Assembly: GCA_019918135.1 (NCBI GenBank)
Contig: WBZZ01004754.1
Coordinates: 25,001 to 89,000 of the forward strand
DNA length: 64,000 nt
Direction of reading: 5' to 3'
Origin: Paulinella micropora
Lineage: Eukaryota > Cercozoa > Imbricatea > Euglyphida > Paulinellidae
The translations under genes and the position numbers were made by a program. Positions 42,241-52,690 of this stretch are shown here, in pieces (the stretch's first letter is position 1; each line of letters starts with the position of its first letter). The notes beneath the pieces are model-generated. The model did no database searches. It saw nothing but the letters and a program-made list of their open reading frames with translations, and was not told the DNA's origin.

Positions 42241-43200
42241 TCACTTCCGAACGTGGTCTGTCGCGCTCCACAAAAAGTCAAAGGTCAGCCAATGTCCGGC
42301 CGTGGGCTCGTGCACGAGGTTGTAGAACGCGGCCCTGCCTAGCGAACCCAGCCCGAAGACAGACAGCTCGTAGCCGGCCCGGGTCAGCCAGTCGTAGACG
42401 ACCAGCGCGTCGTGCTTGAAGCAGACGGGGTCGCACGTGTCCCACGGCTCGCGGCGGCACCACATGGCCCGGTTGTACTCGACGACGGCGCAAACCACGC
42501 GCCGGGCCTCAAACACGGCGCGCAGGCCCGACAGGACCTCGAACTCGCAGCCCTCCGTGTCAATCTTGAGTACCCAGCTGGTGTTAGCGGGCACCAAACT
42601 CGCGGCGTGTACCAGGTCAATGTCGGTAGTCGAGTTGTCGACGCCAGCAAAATAGTGGATGGCGGCGTCCTCCTGGCCCTCGGCGTACGGCCAGGTCCCG
42701 AAGCAGCCGTTGCGCACGCGCACGCGCGCGTGCTGCGGTCTGCTGTAGTTGCATGCCAGCACGTTGTGCACGCTAATCCTGGACAGCTCGCTCGCGGCCG
42801 CCGCGGCCTTGAGGAAGGCAACGCAGTGGGGCTGCGGTTCCACGGCTATGACAGGAAACCCTAACGAGGCGGCCAGGAGCGTGTAGAAGCCCGCGTTGGC
42901 GCCGATAATATCCAGAAAGACCTGGTCGTGCGTCCGGGCACAAGGGCGGTTGTCTGCCTTGCACTGCAAAACCTCGGTTAGCAGCTGTCCGATGTGCGGT
43001 TCGCTGGTCTGCAGAAAGCGCAGCATGGGGTCTACCACGCCTTTGGCTATCAGGTCCTGGTCCTCGGCCATGAAGAAGGCACGCAAAGACCCTGGGTCCC
43101 TCACCTTCACCAAGCGGACGCTCTCCCCGGTGCAGAAGTAGCGTAGTGCTTGGTGCTGCCTGGCGCCCGCCATCGCCAACAGGACCAGCAGGACAGCCAT
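42241..43200 (-). CDS. Secreted FkbM-family methyltransferase
   Basis: 319 codons from the ATG at 43200. The first 13-15 residues are a hydrophobic signal peptide (MAVLLVLLAMAGA). The Rossmann-type SAM-binding part begins VFLDIIGANAGFYTLLAA (the usual glycine signature is partly altered: IGANAG), followed by VIAVEPQPHCVAFL, and then the diagnostic FkbM block SWVLKIDTEGCEFEVLSGL and VVEYN. FkbM enzymes O-methylate sugars or glycolipids, which fits a secretory-pathway enzyme. Several Cys pairs in the second half may form disulfides. It converges with the kelch gene, 142 bases apart. Frame intact. Confidence 0.8.
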   Translation of the reverse strand: MAVLLVLLAMAGARQHQALRYFCTGESVRLVKVRDPGSLRAFFMAEDQDLIAKGVVDPMLRFLQTSEPHIGQLLTEVLQCKADNRPCARTHDQVFLDIIGANAGFYTLLAASLGFPVIAVEPQPHCVAFLKAAAAASELSRISVHNVLACNYSRPQHARVRVRNGCFGTWPYAEGQEDAAIHYFAGVDNSTTDIDLVHAASLVPANTSWVLKIDTEGCEFEVLSGLRAVFEARRVVCAVVEYNRAMWCRREPWDTCDPVCFKHDALVVYDWLTRAGYELSVFGLGSLGRAAFYNLVHEPTAGHWLTFDFLWSATDHVRK

Positions 43201-43309
43201 ATAAAAGGACCCGCAGAAATGTTCCGCTTGCTAACAAATTTCTTGTTCAGACTCCACAAAAGGCGGTTTGATTAAAAAAAGATCTTGTGTGAACTTTGAG
43301 CCAAGTGCA

Positions 43310-43990
43310 CCAGATGCCGCAAATTGTGGACACTCCAGATAGACCGCAAATTGCGGCACGCAATAAATTTTTTTTTTAATAAAGGACATTTCGGCAATCA
43401 ATGTTTAGCGACAGAAAAATTTTCGGGAGCCGAGGGCGGGCGGGGAAAAAAATGTAACAAAAAAAATTCCCCTCCCGCCGGCGTCTCCCGAAAAATTTCC
43501 AGTGCCGAAATGTCCTTTGCAAAAATTTTTTTTTTCATTGGTTTCGATTTTGTGGTGAATTTCGCGACACCTGTGAAAAACGCCGCAACTTACGGGTGAC
43601 TGATATTACCCGTAATTTGCGGCACGCAATAATTTTTTTTTTATGAAGGACATTTCGGCAATCAATGTTTAGCAACAGAAAAATTTTCGGGAGACGAGGG
43701 CGGGCGGGGAATTTTTTGCACCTTTAATTTTTCCCCGCCCGACGCCGTCTCCCGAAAAATTTTCTCTAGCTAAATTTCCAGTGCCGAAATGTCCTTTGCA
43801 AAAAATAATTTTTTTCACAAGTGTTCCATAATCCGGTGAATTTCGCGACATCTGTGAAAAACGCCGCATTTTGTGGACACTCCAGATAGACCGCAAATTG
43901 CGGCACGCAATAATTTTTTTTTAATGAAGGACATTTCTGCAATAAATGTTTAGCAACAGAAAAATTTTCGGGAGACGAGGGCGGGCGGGG
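43310..43990. repeat. Tandem fold-back (MITE-like) array, 2.5 units
   Basis: A unit of about 265-281 bases is repeated. Each holds a long inverted repeat: outer arms AAGGACATTTCGGCA and TGCCGAAATGTCCTT, inner arms AAATTTTCGGGAG(A/C)CG and CG(C)CGTCTCCCGAAAAATTT, core GGGCGGGCGGGG against CCCCGCCCG. Unit 1 is 43381-43520, unit 2 43646-43799, and unit 3 starts at 43927 and is cut at 43990 by the LINE. Each unit is preceded by TGCGGCACGCAATAA. A lone relative of the core (GGCGGGCGGG/CCCGCCCGCC) lies at 36151-36203. Confidence 0.85.
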
Positions 43991-45660
43991 TGACACGCGT
44001 AGCCCGCAGGGCCTGCTCCTTCCACTTCAGGTCGTCGGTGATAACCACTCCCAGGTACTTGTACTGACTGGTGACACAAAGCTTCTGGCCGCGAAACCAC
44101 ACCACGGGCTCACCTCGCTCCCTGATACTTGGTCGTTTCGCCTTGCTCGACGTGTAAATGGGCATGATTTCCGTCTTGCCGGGCTTCAAGTTGACTTCCA
44201 GCCGGTAATCTTCCGCGAACTTGGCCACAACATTGACCATCTTCTGGAGCTCGGTGCGACTGTGAGCGATGAGGGCCACGTCGTCCGCGTATAGAAGTGC
44301 CTTGATGTCGTTCAGCCGCTTCACATCCGTGATCTTGAGGGCACTCGCCAGCCGATCACACAGCTCATCCATAAAGACGTTGAAGAGTGTGGGAGAGAGA
44401 GGGGACCCCTGTTGGACGCCTACACCCCTCCAGTACTTCGGGGGTGAGTGCTCCATCAACTAGCACTTGCGACGAAGTCTGCTCGTAGCACCTGCGTAGC
44501 GTGCGCCAGAACTTGCCCCTTACACCCAGCTTCCAGAGCCTCTCAAATAGGCCATCTCTCCAAACAGACGGGAAAGCCTTGCGTAGATCGACGAACAGGA
44601 CATACGACTCCCGCTTCTGCTGCTGACGCCCCTTCAACCTCTGCCAAAGGGTAAAGACCTGATCCGTAGTGCGACGCCCCGGGCGGAAGCCTCCCTGCTC
44701 TGGACGTAGCTTATCCGGGCCATCCACGAAGAGCGTTAGACGAGTAGCTAATAAGGACAGATATTACAGCTTACCAAGGCAACTAATAATCGAGATATCC
44801 CTCCAGTTGTCAGGATCCGTAGGATCCCCACCCTTGGGGATATTGACGATGATTCCCTTGCCCCAAGCTTTTGGAGTCCTCTCGGCTTCTCGAATCCAGT
44901 TGAAGTACTGCGTTAAGTAGCCATTGATGTAGGCGCCGCCATACTTGAGCATCTCGTTCTTCACTTTGTCCTCGCCACAAGCTTTGTGGTTATTCAGGGC
45001 ACGTTGCCTTGCAAGGACCTCCTCTTGCGTGAACGGCTTGTCCAGCTCTTCGCAAGTGTCTTCACCTACTTCGTGCTCCTTCATAGCCCGGGCCACCTCA
45101 TCTCTGAAGCGATCGTTCCAGTGGAACTGCCGCTTAGCTTCGGCTTCCTCCCACTCCAGCGAGCCTGCTTCTGCACAGCACTCCACCACAACAGTCGCAC
45201 TTGCCGGATTTTCCCGTGGCTTCACCGAATTTTTCCGAAATTCCTCCCACCGAGCGACCTTTTCCGGCAGCGTACACGCCAGTGAGCCATCCTCCCTTTG
45301 CACCGGCGCGGAGACCTTCGTTCTGCGTACCCCGCCAAGCCGCTTCGCGAGTAGCCAAAAGCGCTTTGAGGATTGCTCGCGTTGACATTTGACCGCTTCT
45401 TCCTGCACTTGCTTGAAGGAGGCGGACTTCTTGGCCCGAGTTGCTTTCCGAATTTGCTTGCGGAGACGTAGCCACTTCAGACGGGCTTCCGCATTCGATT
45501 CATCCCTCCTGTATGCTGCGTAGGCCTCCCGGCGCTGTTGAATGAGCTCCTTTAGCTCCCCGTCGAACCAATTGTTGGTGAAACGGGGTCGTATACATCT
45601 GGAGCCAAGGACCCGGTGCGCCGCCATTCGGAAGGTGCGCCACTCGCTCAGTGACGTCAT
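43991..45660 (-). pseudogene. LINE reverse transcriptase, broken
   Basis: Three pieces. The first (45660-44764) gives the RT entry: HKACGEDKVKNEML, KAWGKGIIVNIPKGGD and NWRDISIISCLGKL, then an in-frame TAA. The same frame resumes as RPEQGGFRPGRRTTDQVFTL and YVLFVDLRKAFPSVWRDGL (first catalytic Asp). A shift near 44455 leads to VQQGSPLSPTLFNVFMDEL and ALLYADDVALIAHS (catalytic YADD) and ends at the 43991 break. All catalytic residues are present, yet the stop, the shift and the missing thumb make it inactive. Confidence 0.85.
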
Positions 45661-47620
45661 CTACCACCCGTTGGCTGTCGGCACCACCCGATAGGTCAAG
45701 CTCAGGCAGCTGATGCACTCCAAGCTTCTGTAGGCAATGCTGGAATACGTCATCGAACTTGTCGCGTAGATAATCCAGCGCTTGCTTCGCAGCGTGATCA
45801 TTACCCGAGACACCAGCACCAATAAGCTTATCAACACGAAAGGACCTGTAAGGTTTCGCAGCCCGCTTTGGCCGGCGCTGGCCGCTCCACGTCAGTTCGG
45901 CCCATACTGCCTTGTGGTCCGTATCAAGATCATCTTCGCATACTCCGAACTTTGCTCCAGATGCCAAGCCAGGCGACGCGCAGATGTAATCGAGGAGGTG
46001 CTTGCCTGTGCCCATGCCGCGCTGCTCACGCCGGGACCACCAGTAGGACCCTTCCACTGGGCACGAGAAGCCGCTCAGATTTCGCAGGCCCGTAGCGACG
46101 AGGACAGCCGCGAGTCTCTTGCCGTTCTCCGAACGTACCGGTGCTCCCTTATCATCGACCTCCCCGTGCTGACCGACGATGCCCTCCTCTTTTCGGCTGC
46201 ATGCCGGCCCGAGCTTCGCGTTGGCATCCGCCACCGTGACCACAAGACCTTTGGCTCCAAAAAAAGCTATAGCTGCCTGCCAGGCCGCATACGCCTCTGA
46301 CGACTCTTCTTCCTGCGTTTCCTGGGGAAGGTAGCCGTTGCCCACATAGATATCCTGAGCGCCGGTAACACCCGAGGCGATACGCAGCCACACTTGCTGC
46401 CGGTGGTCGACGGGGGCTGACACCAGGTTGCAATACGGACCAAGGAAGTTAGCCACCGCGAATAGAACCCCACCCTTGCAGCGATTTTTCTCGCTGACCT
46501 CCGCAGGTTTTCCAAAAATCCGGAATCCATCCAGGCTGCATTTGGAAAGTTGCTTCTTGCCCATGCGGTGCTCCTGAGCCCCGATGACTAGCCAGCCCTC
46601 GTGCTTGTAGAATGATGCCCATTCCGCCGTGCCTACGTTGTCGTATCCCGTTTTACCCTGCCAGTTGTGACTCGCGACGAGTAGCTTGAAGCCGGTATCG
46701 AACTGCTTGGAGCGGTGCTTCTTGGCTCGTTTCCGGACCCGACGGCCGCGCTTGGCTTCCGCCCTCGTGCTGCCCCCCTCTGCAGGTGCTTGCGCAGGTT
46801 GGTCCCCCACTGCACTGGCCGCCGAATGCAGGGGCACCACATGCACATCAGCACACTCAGACACACACTTAGGTGCATCGGCAGCCAATTCCGAAGACAC
46901 CACCTGCACATCATCGACACATTCTTCATGCAGAGGCAAGACGCGATATCCCGTCGCAGCTTCCTCCTTCCGGACCGCCGCTTCCCCACGCAGATGGATG
47001 CGAATAAGCCTTCGGACACGTTCCCTGTCCCTGAACCTGCGCCCAAGGGCCACATTGACCCCTCTGCCGAAGAATTTGAGATGTTTGAGTTGCTGCAACG
47101 CCGTCTGCCTGCTGTCATCGTCCTCGTAGACCAGCTCCAGGTGACGAGACATTCGCTGGCCTTGCCACTCCATTACCGGGACCACCAGACCAAGACCGCT
47201 CATTTTGGAGGCGATCTCCTGTAGATTGGCGCGTTCTGAGAGCCCCCAGACAATCAGATTACGCCCGTCCTTGTCGTACCGATCTACCCGCCGGTACCGT
47301 CGAGGCGGCGGTGCCATCTGCCATATAGCGCCGCTCGCCTTATGTTGAAGCGCCGACCCGTGTGCCAGGTTTGGGGAGGAAGGATGAGGCGCAGCTAAGA
47401 TAGCCTCTCCACGTGGTTCAGGAATTCCGTCATACACGCGAGCCCTCATCCTCCCATCCTGGGACATCGGGCCAGAGCCCGTCGAAGAGGCATTCCCACG
47501 GGGATTGTCCAGGTCTTCGGCGATTCTACCTTGTCCCATAAGGGCCACAGTGGTAGCTCCGTGCTTCGCGTATTTGTAATCCATTGAGAGTAGTAGACGG
47601 CCAATGTCGCTGGCCATCAC
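45500..47620 (-). CDS. LINE N-terminal region and APE-type endonuclease
   Basis: 706 codons as read from 47620. The first 290 residues are unassigned and end in a basic tract. From about 46690 the endonuclease starts with LLVASHNWQGKTG; key blocks are VIGAQEHRM (metal-binding Glu), VYVGNGYLPQ-like IYVGNGYLPQE, VTVADANAKLG (Asp-x-Asn), LDYICASPG and DLDTDHKAVWAEL, the terminal catalytic Asp-His. This nuclease nicks target DNA to prime reverse transcription. The frame leaves register near 45640, just before the RT entry region. Confidence 0.75.
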   Translation of the reverse strand: MMASDIGRLLLSMDYKYAKHGATTVALMGQGRIAEDLDNPRGNASSTGSGPMSQDGRMRARVYDGIPEPRGEAILAAPHPSSPNLAHGSALQHKASGAIWQMAPPPRRYRRVDRYDKDGRNLIVWGLSERANLQEIASKMSGLGLVVPVMEWQGQRMSRHLELVYEDDDSRQTALQQLKHLKFFGRGVNVALGRRFRDRERVRRLIRIHLRGEAAVRKEEAATGYRVLPLHEECVDDVQVVSSELAADAPKCVSECADVHVVPLHSAASAVGDQPAQAPAEGGSTRAEAKRGRRVRKRAKKHRSKQFDTGFKLLVASHNWQGKTGYDNVGTAEWASFYKHEGWLVIGAQEHRMGKKQLSKCSLDGFRIFGKPAEVSEKNRCKGGVLFAVANFLGPYCNLVSAPVDHRQQVWLRIASGVTGAQDIYVGNGYLPQETQEEESSEAYAAWQAAIAFFGAKGLVVTVADANAKLGPACSRKEEGIVGQHGEVDDKGAPVRSENGKRLAAVLVATGLRNLSGFSCPVEGSYWWSRREQRGMGTGKHLLDYICASPGLASGAKFGVCEDDLDTDHKAVWAELTWSGQRRPKRAAKPYRSFRVDKLIGAGVSGNDHAAKQALDYLRDKFDDVFQHCLQKLGVHQLPELDLSGGADSQRVVDDVTERVAHLPNGGAPGPWLQMYTTPFHQQLVRRGAKGAHSTAPGGLRSIQEG

Positions 47621-48560
47621 CGCCGCGCCTCCTTACGCCGAGGAAAGCGCCCGTCCATGCAAATAGCATCGGCGGTATCTGCAACACACACTACACGCAT
47701 TTCCGCCGGTGTCACTGGACGCTGCCGCGTCGCTTCGTGCCCTTCGGCGCCCGCCAGCACCCCCAGCGTCGCCAGAACCTGCCTCACGCACTACACACAC
47801 TCTCCATCGCATCGCCAACGCCTCTACTCTCATGCCTTATGGACTTTCAGCTGCTCCTAACAATACACATCATGAGGTAGTACTACGGGTGTCCCCGAGT
47901 GGAGCCAGATCGGACGGCGTGCCGCTGAAACTCCTTCCCCCACGTGGGTATAGAAGGCGCGAACCTAGCGGTACCTATAGGGTCTTACAGACAAGTATAT
48001 TAATACCAGCCGAAGCTGCTCAGTTAGAAATGCAACGGTGGAGGGTGTGAATGCATGGGGCAAGGCACGGCAACGCAGCAAGGCACTGGCAAGGCATTGG
48101 GACCGACTGAAGCCCCTCTCCAACGTGCGCTCATCATGTGTTCCAGTTAGGCAACCCCGAAGAAGCGAAGATAGGGAGGAGACAAAACCCAGATAGGATG
48201 AAGATAGGATTAACATGAAGCCGAAATGGAGCCGAGTTGGAACAGGTCAACTCAGCCCCATCTCGGCTCAATGTGAATCCTATCTTCAACCCATCTCGGT
48301 ACTGTTTCCTCCGAATGCTCACCTCAATAAGATCACCAAACCGGAACTGGAAGCCCCCAGGCATTTACTCGGCAGGAAATTCGGCGAAAATGGGCTAACC
48401 AGGAAACCAGACCCAAACCAACAGCCAAGAAAAACGAGCCAACCAACAATCCAACAGACAACCCCACAACCTGCCTGGCCGAACCCCTACCGAGTAAATG
48501 CCCAGTTGAGAGTTGCGCATATCCCGGTGACCGCCCTCCCCAAGCGGTCACCTTCGTGGG
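47621..48560. other. Spacer between LINE and gypsy element 2
   Basis: No gene. CA-rich and Ala/Arg-coding in shadows only. It contains a long inverted repeat at 48199-48288. From about 48480 it may already belong to gypsy element 2, since DRC-type wording (PLPMDRCAG) resembles the pre-protease region of element 1 (LPLCENRCG). Confidence 0.4.
48199..48288. repeat. 41-base-arm hairpin
   Basis: TGAAGATAGGATTAACATG... on the left pairs with ...CAATGTGAATCCTATCTTCA on the right over 41 positions with about six mismatches and an 8-base loop, just upstream of gypsy element 2 coding sequence. Confidence 0.7.
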
Positions 48561-48596
48561 GAGAGGCCCAACCACCTCCTCTTCCCATGGACCGTT

Positions 48597-49679
48597 GTGC
48601 AGGTCCCAACCAAGGGTACCAGTGAGTCTAAGAGCCCACAACAGGCCACAGACCAACTCAAAGGTAGTACAATACCAGTACACCCATCACGACAACAAAC
48701 AGTGCATGCTGCTAATAGGCAGGCGAGTAAAGCGCTGGCAAAGAGAAAGCAGGCGGGCCTGTCGCAGCCACAGCCGAAGAAAGTAAGAATAGAACCGGCA
48801 ATCAATCTTATCAACTTGCCGAGACAGACAATAGACAAGGAGGATGGAGGACATCAACTTCTCCTCACGGTCTCAAACAGAGAAAGCAAGGACAATCATC
48901 CTTCGCCTGTGAACAATACCCAAAAAGACATTACAAAAACGGCGGAAAGGGAGGAGGAGGCGAACCTCGAGAAAAGGATACAGATTGTAGAACACAAGCT
49001 CCTTGTATTGGCCTTAAAAAGTCACCGGCCAGACACTTTATGCTATACGAACCTTTTTTGTGAAACATTAAATACCTTTATAAACGTTGGTAATGATACT
49101 ATGGCGAATATTAATATTGTCGGCCGGAAATTTACCACGAAACACCATGCGTGGTTAGAAACTAATATGAAAAAATCATCTGGCACCTTGAAAGGAGTTA
49201 GTAGTCGGACGGATATAACGGGCATCATCACTCTAAATTTTAAATTGAAATCCGGACGAGTATATCGAGTGGACTTGTACGCTGTCCCCGAATACCACGG
49301 ATCTGTTCTTTTGTCGTACGACCAACTGGCGACAATGAACGTAGTGATTGATTGCGCCGCCAAAAGAGTCATGTACGGCGTAGAGCCAGGAGAAGAATAT
49401 ACTGTCGACTCTCTTCATGCTATTGACTCATACGAGGCCCTACACCTAGGGGTAGCATCGGAAGGGAAACAGGTGGCCATTACACACGCATATGAGGCAT
49501 ATATGCCAACGGACGCGGTGTCTAAAGATGGTTCAAACCTGTCAGACAAGAGAGAGGCGGAGGTCTATACGGCCACAGTCTCTACACAATGGGATAAAAA
49601 GTCGATAGACGATCTCATTGAAAAGAGGAAAGAGGAGATTATATGCATGGGGAAGGTGCCCATCGTGGGCGAGATTTGA
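48597..49679 (+). CDS. Gypsy element 2 aspartic-protease-like region
   Basis: 360 codons, sister of 18927-20000. Basic/Gln-rich N-terminus, a coiled coil (NLEKRIQIVEHKLLVL), then VGNDTMANINIVGRKF in the protease active-site position and LLSYDQLATMNVVIDCAAKR as the C-terminal block. Unlike element 1, this stretch is in one frame, which shows how the protein should read. The frame stops at 49677-49679 where the sister continues, so a shift lies near 49640. Gag sequence comparable with 16098-18859 is not seen upstream. Confidence 0.7.
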   Translation: MQVPTKGTSESKSPQQATDQLKGSTIPVHPSRQQTVHAANRQASKALAKRKQAGLSQPQPKKVRIEPAINLINLPRQTIDKEDGGHQLLLTVSNRESKDNHPSPVNNTQKDITKTAEREEEANLEKRIQIVEHKLLVLALKSHRPDTLCYTNLFCETLNTFINVGNDTMANINIVGRKFTTKHHAWLETNMKKSSGTLKGVSSRTDITGIITLNFKLKSGRVYRVDLYAVPEYHGSVLLSYDQLATMNVVIDCAAKRVMYGVEPGEEYTVDSLHAIDSYEALHLGVASEGKQVAITHAYEAYMPTDAVSKDGSNLSDKREAEVYTATVSTQWDKKSIDDLIEKRKEEIICMGKVPIVGEI

Positions 49680-51934
49680 AGAAGGAGCAGGGGCCGATGT
49701 ATATATTACCAACGGGTATTGCTTTTCACGTAAAGGTGGAAGAGAAGGACAGACAGGAGTTTATACCGAGGAGAAGGGGACGACTCCCTGATATCCCGGC
49801 AGAAGATATTAAAAGCTTTATTACCGAATTCTGGGGTGACGAGCCTACGTGGCCGCGCTCACTGACAGAAGTGAAAAAGTGCCTGCGCACTCTTTTTGAA
49901 AATAATAAACCATATACGGTCATACTCCCGTACAATGAGAAGGCGATATGGGCGCAGGAGATACGGGACCGGCTTACTGATCATCCGATACCGGTGCCCT
50001 CACGGAAGCAACACTTAGTGGTGGCTTGTCGTCTCGGGACTCGTGAGCAGAGCAGTGCATACAAGCGGAAGCTCAGAGACCAGGACAAGTTGAAATTGAT
50101 TCCTCAAGCGTTCACATGCTTCGATGGTTTCTACACCCGAAAAGCTCCGTTGCAATATGCGAGATTAATATATATATGTTGGTAGGTCTGGCGGAGGACG
50201 ACGAACCAGACACTGCCACATATGAAAAAACGGGAATGGACGATATATCAGAAGGAGAGTTGGGCTTGGAGGAGGACAGAGCACCCCTCAAGCATCACAA
50301 GAGAATGTCAGAGGAGGAGTTTAAGGCGGCGATAGACGAGAAATTGGCAGGAGGAGCAGGTACGGAGAAGGAGAAAGAGGTTTTGAAATAGAGATTGAAG
50401 GCGAACAAAATGATTTTTGACCCCCCTCAAGCGGGAGGAGTCAAGCCGGAAGACTTTACCGCGGTTATTTGTAAAATACCAGGTGCTGAGCCTTCCCCGG
50501 CGCCACGACGGGCAAATCTGAGTATACATGAAGCAAAGATCGCAGAAGAACAAGCACGGCAGTTACTCGACGAGGATTTCATTGAGAGATCGACATCTCC
50601 AATAGTTTCCCAACCGAGACTGGTGCCTAAACCGGGAGGAGAATGGCGCTTAACGGTTAACTATGCCCGCGTCAATAAAATTTTAGAGGAGGAACGAAAT
50701 CCATTACCTACTCTTGAAGAAGGAAGGCGAGTATTGCGGAACGCCAAGCTATACTCAATCATTGATCTGAAGAATGGCTTCTGGCAAATTCCACTGGATG
50801 AAAAGTCCAGATGGCTGACTGCATTTGTAGTAGGAATGGAGATATAATAATTATCAGTGGAAAGTACTTCCGATGGGACTCGAACAGGCCCCGGGACTCT
50901 TTCAGAAAGCGATGTAAAGCATGCTGAGTAGCAAATATAATGACCAGACAGAGGGAGGTTTCATGAGGAGAAGAGGACAGAAGGCGGGAGAGTACGTATT
51001 TTGTTACATCGATGACATTATCGTGTACTCCAATACGATGGAAGAGCACATCGACCATCTAACAGATATTTTCAGGCGTATCAAACTATTTGGCCTGAAA
51101 TGTAATTTGAAGAAATATCAACTCGCAAAGACAAGCGTGACATATTTGGGGTACGAAATCTCTTACAATAGAGTCTCGATATCCAAAGAGAAGAGGGAGG
51201 AGATCATGAGCCGGCAGAGGCCGAAGAATCGCACAGAGCTGCACTCATTTCTTGCGATGGCGCAATATTACAGCCAGTTCATACCCAATTGGGGTGCAAC
51301 TCGGGCTAAGTTGGAGAGAATGATCGACTTCGGTGATTTTGAGAAGTGGGATGATGAAGCCTTAGAAGCGTACAACACGCTCAAAGATCTCATCTATAAA
51401 GATCCGAAGGATGGCGGACTCGTGCTGATGATGCCCGACTTTTCGAAGCAATTCGTAGTCGACACAGACGCATCAAAGTTCGCGATCGGCGCAGTCTTAC
51501 AACAGGAAGATGAGGAGAAAAAGTTGCGCCCGATCATGTTTATAAGTAGAAAGTTGTGCTCGGCGGAGCGAAACTATTGTACGAGACAGAGAGAGGCACT
51601 GGCGGTGGTCTGGGCCCTCAAACGGTTGAGAGAGTATTTATGGGGTGGACCTCAGTTTATAGTAAGGACTGATCACCAGAATTTACTATGGCTGATGAAT
51701 CATGAACAGACTGGCCGTCTAGCGAGATGGCAGGCATTCTTGTCATGTTTCAATTTTACAATGGTCCATCTACCCGGCAAGCGAAATGTTGTCGCTGACA
51801 GCCTCTCCAGGCTAGAGTTTCACTCAGAAGTGGCAGCTCTCGTATCATCAGCAGAAATGGAGGATCTATCCCCAGACTGCATATACGAAGTGCATCATAT
51901 CGAGTCGATGCAGATGGCGAGGGGTCCGATATAA
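49643..51934 (+). pseudogene. Gypsy element 2 reverse transcriptase-RNase H, broken
   Basis: Five frames. Linker FWGDEPTWPRSL and RLGTREQSSAYKRKL, a stop by 50185 after a damaged TTAATATATATATG stretch, an in-frame TAG at 50392, then RT: SPIVSQPRLVPKPGGEWRL, YSIIDLKNGFWQIPLDEKS, a shift around 50845 in a TAATAATTAT insertion, a TAA inside the next block (50917), and FCYIDDIIVYS. RNase H is whole: VVDTDASKFAIGAVLQQ, YCTRQREALAVVWALK, RTDHQNLLWLMN, HLPGKRNVVADSLSRLEF. The YIDD and the DLKNG aspartate are both kept, in contrast to element 1. Homology between the two copies ends near 51905. Confidence 0.85.
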
Positions 51935-52138
51935 CCGATCGGGTCTACGTCATAGCCCGCAAGGTCCGGATCATGGGATATGTTGTACAGCACATGTCCT
52001 CGAGGATGCTGAGTGGTCCTATGAAGCATATGAGAATATGAAGGCGGAGATAAAACAAGAAGAGATTAAGCAAGAAGCATATGCGGAACCCCGCAGGAGA
52101 ACAAGGAGGAGTTAGACGAAAACCCTGAGAGGATAGGA
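51935..52138 (+). other. RNase H-integrase connector of gypsy element 2
   Basis: Readable in pieces as Lys/Glu-rich connector in several frames; no domain. Confidence 0.4.
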
Positions 52139-52690
52139 GTGCAGCTAGAGGATGGGACTATCCACACAGCCTCACCCACTGCATGGAGACAGCAACAGGC
52201 TCTCGATCCGGAGTTCAAAGAGCTAATACAGCTATACAAGAACCCGAACGAGCTGAAAATGACGAAGGAGATTAAGGAGCAACAGAAGGAGATGGGGTGG
52301 AGAGACGGTCTCTTGTGGTACAAAGGCCAACACGGGCGCTATGCATCACAACCAGACAAATGGACTCTCTGGGTTCCTGGGAAACTCAGACACATCACTT
52401 TTGTCGCTGCTCATAACTGCCCACTACTGGCGCACCCGGGCCGACAAAGAACGCATATGTTCATTTCGAGACGATTCCGGTGGAAGAAGATGAGGGAGAA
52501 TATTGATGAACAGGTCAATGCATGCATCCCATGCAAGACATCCAAAACACCATTGAAGGCGAATTTTGGCCTGATCGGGACTTTTCCTTTACACTTAGGA
52601 ATGTTCGAGTTCTTACACACTGATCATGTAGGACCTTTCCCGGTCACGACGGAAGGTTACAAATACCTTCTAACGGCCATAGACAGAGCC
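52139..52690 (+). pseudogene. Gypsy element 2 integrase, interrupted
   Basis: The frame has a helical start, LLWYKGQHGRYASQPDKWTL (typical lead into the zinc domain), then the H2C2 zinc finger (HNCPLLAHPGRQRT ... CIPCK) and the beginning of the rve core: EFLHTDHVGPFPVTTEG with the first catalytic Asp, KYLLTAIDRA. At about 52690 the core is replaced by Polinton-like sequence, so the frame's last 29 residues are junk. The rest of the integrase was not found at the other end of the inserted element. Confidence 0.85.

Larger units (their letters stand above)
43991..47620 (-). mobile_element. LINE (non-LTR retrotransposon), 3' end lost
   Basis: Minus-strand element with a Cys-poor N-terminal region, an APE-type endonuclease and a reverse transcriptase. 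It ends abruptly at 43991 within the third fold-back unit, soon after the block behind the catalytic motif (KYLGVVITDDLKWKEQALRA), without the thumb, the usual C-terminal region or a tail. LINEs normally lose 5' ends, so loss of the 3' end points to later deletion or recombination. Clade not determined. Confidence 0.8.
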
